Part shown: positions 5,128 through 7,551 of the stretch, one piece after another
Layout of the letters: each line of letters opens with the position of its first letter
Numbering within the stretch: the first letter of the stretch is position 1
Assembly: GCA_030151145.1 (NCBI GenBank)
Contig: JASLEL010000007.1
Coordinates: forward strand, 1-7,551
Reading direction: 5' to 3'
DNA from: Aquirhabdus sp.
GTDB taxonomy: Bacteria > Pseudomonadota > Gammaproteobacteria > Pseudomonadales > Moraxellaceae
DNA length: 7,551 bases
Program-made: the position numbers and the translations under genes
The notes under the pieces: generated by a model
The model's database searches: none
Told to the model about the DNA's origin: nothing
Seen by the model: only the letters and a program-made list of their open reading frames with translations

Positions 5128-7551
5128 ATGAATCCATCCCGTCCGTTTATTTTGCGACCGGTCGCAACGTCACTCCTGATGCTGGCGATCTTGCTGTCGG
5201 GTTTGGTTGCGTTCCGCTTCCTGCCGATTTCGGCACTGCCTGAGGTGGACTATCCCACCATTCAGGTGGTGACGCTGTATCCGGGCGCAAGCCCCGATGT
5301 CACGACGTCATCAATCACGGCACCGCTGGAGCGTCAGTTCGGCCAGATGCCGGGGCTGAACCAGATGTCGTCGACCAGCTCTGGCGGCGCATCGGTCATT
5401 ACGCTGCAGTTTGACTTATCTTTAAGCCTCGATATCGCCGAGCAGGAAGTACAGGCCGCGATCAATGCGGGCGGCAATCTCTTGCCGACCGATCTGCCGA
5501 TGCCGCCGATCTACAGCAAGGTCAATCCGGCTGATACACCGGTCATGAGCATCGCGATCTCCTCAAGCACCATGGCATTGCCGCAGGTCGAAGACATGGT
5601 CGATACGCGTCTGGCGCAGAAGATCTCGCAGGTATCGGGCGTGGGTCTGGTCAGTCTGTCGGGCGGACAACGTCCTGCCGTGCGCATTCAGGCCAATCCA
5701 ACGGCACTGGCGTCTTATGGTCTGAACATCGACGATGTGCGTACCGCGATCGGCAATGCCAACACCAATGCGCCTAAAGGCAGCTTTGACGGGGCGATGC
5801 GTGCCTCGACACTGGATGCCAATGACCAGTTGAAGTCTGCCGACGAGTACAAAAATCTGGTGCTGGCCTATCGCAATGGTGCGCCGATTCGACTGTCGGA
5901 TGTGGCGGATACCATCGATGGTGCCGAAAACACCCATCTGGCAGCGTGGGCCAACAAGACCCCAGCCATCATCCTCAATATCCAGCGCCAGCCCGGTGCC
6001 AATGTGATCGAGGTGGTGAACAACATAAAGGCACTCTTGCCACAGCTGCAGCAAAGCCTGCCGCAGGCGCTGAATGTACAGGTACTGACCGACCGCACAG
6101 ACACGATCCGCGCTTCGGTGACGGATACTCAGTATGAGCTGATGCTGGCGGTGGGCCTCGTGGTGCTGGTGATTTTCCTGTTTCTGCGCAATCTGCCCGC
6201 GACCATCATCCCCAGTGTGGCGGTACCGCTGTCTCTGGTCGGGACCTTTGGCATCATGTATATGACCGGTTTCTCGATCAATAACCTGACGCTGATGGCG
6301 CTGACCATCGCGACCGGCTTTGTGGTCGATGATGCCATCGTGATGATTGAGAATATTGCCCGCTTCATCGAGGAGGGCGATAGTCCATTGGAGGCTGCGC
6401 TTAAGGGCTCCAAACAGATCGGCTTTACCATTATCTCGCTGACCATCTCGCTGATTGCGGTGCTGATTCCGTTGCTGTTTATGGCGGATGTGGTGGGCCG
6501 ACTGTTCCGTGAGTTTGCCATTACACTTGCGGTCACGATTCTGATTTCGGCCTTCGTGTCACTGACCCTGACCCCGATGATGTGTGCCAAGCTGCTCAAG
6601 CATGTGCCTGAAGAAGAGCAGGGTAAGTTTTACCATGCCAGTGGGCGCGTCTTTGACCGCATCATTGCTTGGTACGGCAAGCTTTTGACCTGGGTCTTGG
6701 ACCGTCAGATGCTGACTCTGCTGGTTGCGACCGCCACCGTGGTGATTACGGCACTGCTGTATATCGTGATCCCCAAGGGTTTCTTTCCGATTCAGGATAC
6801 GGGGGTGATTCAGGGCATCACGCAGGCGACCCAGTCGATCTCCTTTCAGGGGATGGCGGAGCGTCAGCAGGCGCTGGCGGATGTGGTACTTAAAGACCCT
6901 GCAGTAGAGAGTTTGACTTCGTTTATCGGAGTAGACGGCACCAATACTTCGCTGAACAGCGGTCGTATGCTGATCAATCTCAAGCCGCACGGTACGCGGC
7001 CATCGGCATCGGACGTGATCCGCCGCCTTGAGCCAGAGTTGACCAAGGTGCCGGGCATTTCGCTCTATATGCAGCCGGTGCAAGATCTGACCATCGACGA
7101 TCAGGTCAGCCGCACACAGTATCAGTTCACGCTACAGACACCGGATACGCAGGCGCTGGCAACTTGGGTGCCCAAGCTGGTAGATCGCTTGTCTAAAGAG
7201 ACAAGCCTTGCCGATGTCACCAGTGACCAGCAGAACGAAGGGCTGCAGGCTTTCATCGACATTGATCGGGATGCGGCAGGACGCCTTGGGGTCACACCTG
7301 CGACCATTGATAGTGCGCTGTACAGTGCCTATGGTCAGCGTCTGGTCTCGACCATCTTTACCCAGTCTAACCAGTACCGTGTCGTGCTGGAGGTCAAGCC
7401 GGAATTTCAAAAAGGTCCGATCTCGCTGAACGATCTGTATGTCACCGCCAATACCTCAACGACTTCGACGACAGCCTCGACGTCGGGCAGTACCGGTGCT
7501 GCGACGACCACGACCAGTGTGGCGACGCGTCAGGTACCCCTGTCGACCTTT
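5128..7551 (+). CDS. mdtB: RND multidrug efflux permease MdtB, 3' end outside window
   Basis: This is an inner-membrane proton/drug antiporter subunit of the hydrophobe/amphiphile efflux RND family. In E. coli, MdtB works with MdtC and the adaptor MdtA. The window holds 808 codons with no frameshift; E. coli MdtB has about 1040 residues, so more than 200 are missing. The start (RPFILRPVATSLLMLAILLSG from residue 5) is the first membrane helix, followed by the family-typical SALPEVDYPTIQVVTLYPGASP (35-56) and porter domain. TM2 to TM6 lie at about 335-490. GFVVDDAIVMIENI (397-410) carries the paired proton-relay aspartates D401 and D402 of TM4. The similarity, for example to the long segment SSGGASVITLQF (84-95), is closer to MdtB than to MdtC or AcrB. 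An unusual Ser/Thr/Ala tract (774-800) interrupts the second periplasmic loop just before VPLSTF. An mdtC-like gene probably follows. Confidence 0.93.
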   Translation, partial: MNPSRPFILRPVATSLLMLAILLSGLVAFRFLPISALPEVDYPTIQVVTLYPGASPDVTTSSITAPLERQFGQMPGLNQMSSTSSGGASVITLQFDLSLSLDIAEQEVQAAINAGGNLLPTDLPMPPIYSKVNPADTPVMSIAISSSTMALPQVEDMVDTRLAQKISQVSGVGLVSLSGGQRPAVRIQANPTALASYGLNIDDVRTAIGNANTNAPKGSFDGAMRASTLDANDQLKSADEYKNLVLAYRNGAPIRLSDVADTIDGAENTHLAAWANKTPAIILNIQRQPGANVIEVVNNIKALLPQLQQSLPQALNVQVLTDRTDTIRASVTDTQYELMLAVGLVVLVIFLFLRNLPATIIPSVAVPLSLVGTFGIMYMTGFSINNLTLMALTIATGFVVDDAIVMIENIARFIEEGDSPLEAALKGSKQIGFTIISLTISLIAVLIPLLFMADVVGRLFREFAITLAVTILISAFVSLTLTPMMCAKLLKHVPEEEQGKFYHASGRVFDRIIAWYGKLLTWVLDRQMLTLLVATATVVITALLYIVIPKGFFPIQDTGVIQGITQATQSISFQGMAERQQALADVVLKDPAVESLTSFIGVDGTNTSLNSGRMLINLKPHGTRPSASDVIRRLEPELTKVPGISLYMQPVQDLTIDDQVSRTQYQFTLQTPDTQALATWVPKLVDRLSKETSLADVTSDQQNEGLQAFIDIDRDAAGRLGVTPATIDSALYSAYGQRLVSTIFTQSNQYRVVLEVKPEFQKGPISLNDLYVTANTSTTSTTASTSGSTGAATTTTSVATRQVPLSTF
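7447..7527 (+). repeat. Trinucleotide-like ACG/TCG/ACC tract encoding Ser/Thr/Ala run
   Basis: Codons 774-800 of mdtB are built almost entirely from ACG, ACC, TCG, TCA, GCG, GCC and AGT, giving a run dominated by Thr, Ser and Ala with a short Gly-containing centre (SGSTG, 786-790). E. coli MdtB has only a few residues between the matching beta-strand and the VPLS motif, so this is a net insertion of roughly 20-25 residues. The reading frame stays open through it. Confidence 0.7.

Noticed and set aside
5563..7083. Minus-strand open frames of 156-174 codons (5563-6054, 6129-6599, 6559-7083)
   Set aside because: All are antisense to the intact mdtB coding region and encode no recognisable protein.

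Overview
The window looks like chromosomal DNA of a gammaproteobacterium. The efflux adaptor and permease resemble MdtA and MdtB closely, and the tryptophanyl-tRNA synthetase is of a gammaproteobacterial type. A Halomonadaceae-like relative is possible, but that is a weak impression made without a database search. I see no insertion sequence, phage gene, CRISPR array, tRNA or rRNA.

Layout from left to right. A short intrinsic terminator (15-38, + strand) appears to end a gene lying mostly or wholly left of the window. It converges on a minus-strand gene (87-1646) for a three-part protein: an N-terminal PAPS-type sulfotransferase joined to two predicted beta-sandwich modules of the kind found in surface-polysaccharide enzymes. 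A spacer of about 555 bp without a credible gene separates it from the divergent plus-strand gene trpS (2202-3215). A strong G-U-containing hairpin follows trpS. A second spacer of about 535 bp, AT-rich in parts and holding two neat inverted repeats, leads to an efflux operon: the membrane-fusion protein mdtA (3751-5115) and the RND pump subunit mdtB (5128 onward, cut by the window edge at codon 808).

How the genes work together. mdtA and mdtB are 12 bp apart, with a strong ribosome binding site in between, and clearly form one operon. Their products should make the adaptor and one proton-driven inner-membrane subunit of a tripartite multidrug exporter. An mdtC-like second pump gene, and perhaps an outer-membrane channel gene, may follow outside the window. 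trpS is housekeeping and has no evident functional link to its neighbours. The sulfotransferase fusion probably modifies a glycan and stands alone here.

Nothing here is clearly a new system. The points most worth a second look are the domain fusion in the sulfotransferase, a Ser/Thr/Ala tract inserted in the pump's periplasmic domain and encoded by trinucleotide-like repeats, low-complexity Gly and His segments in the adaptor, and two inverted repeats before the efflux operon that could be operators.
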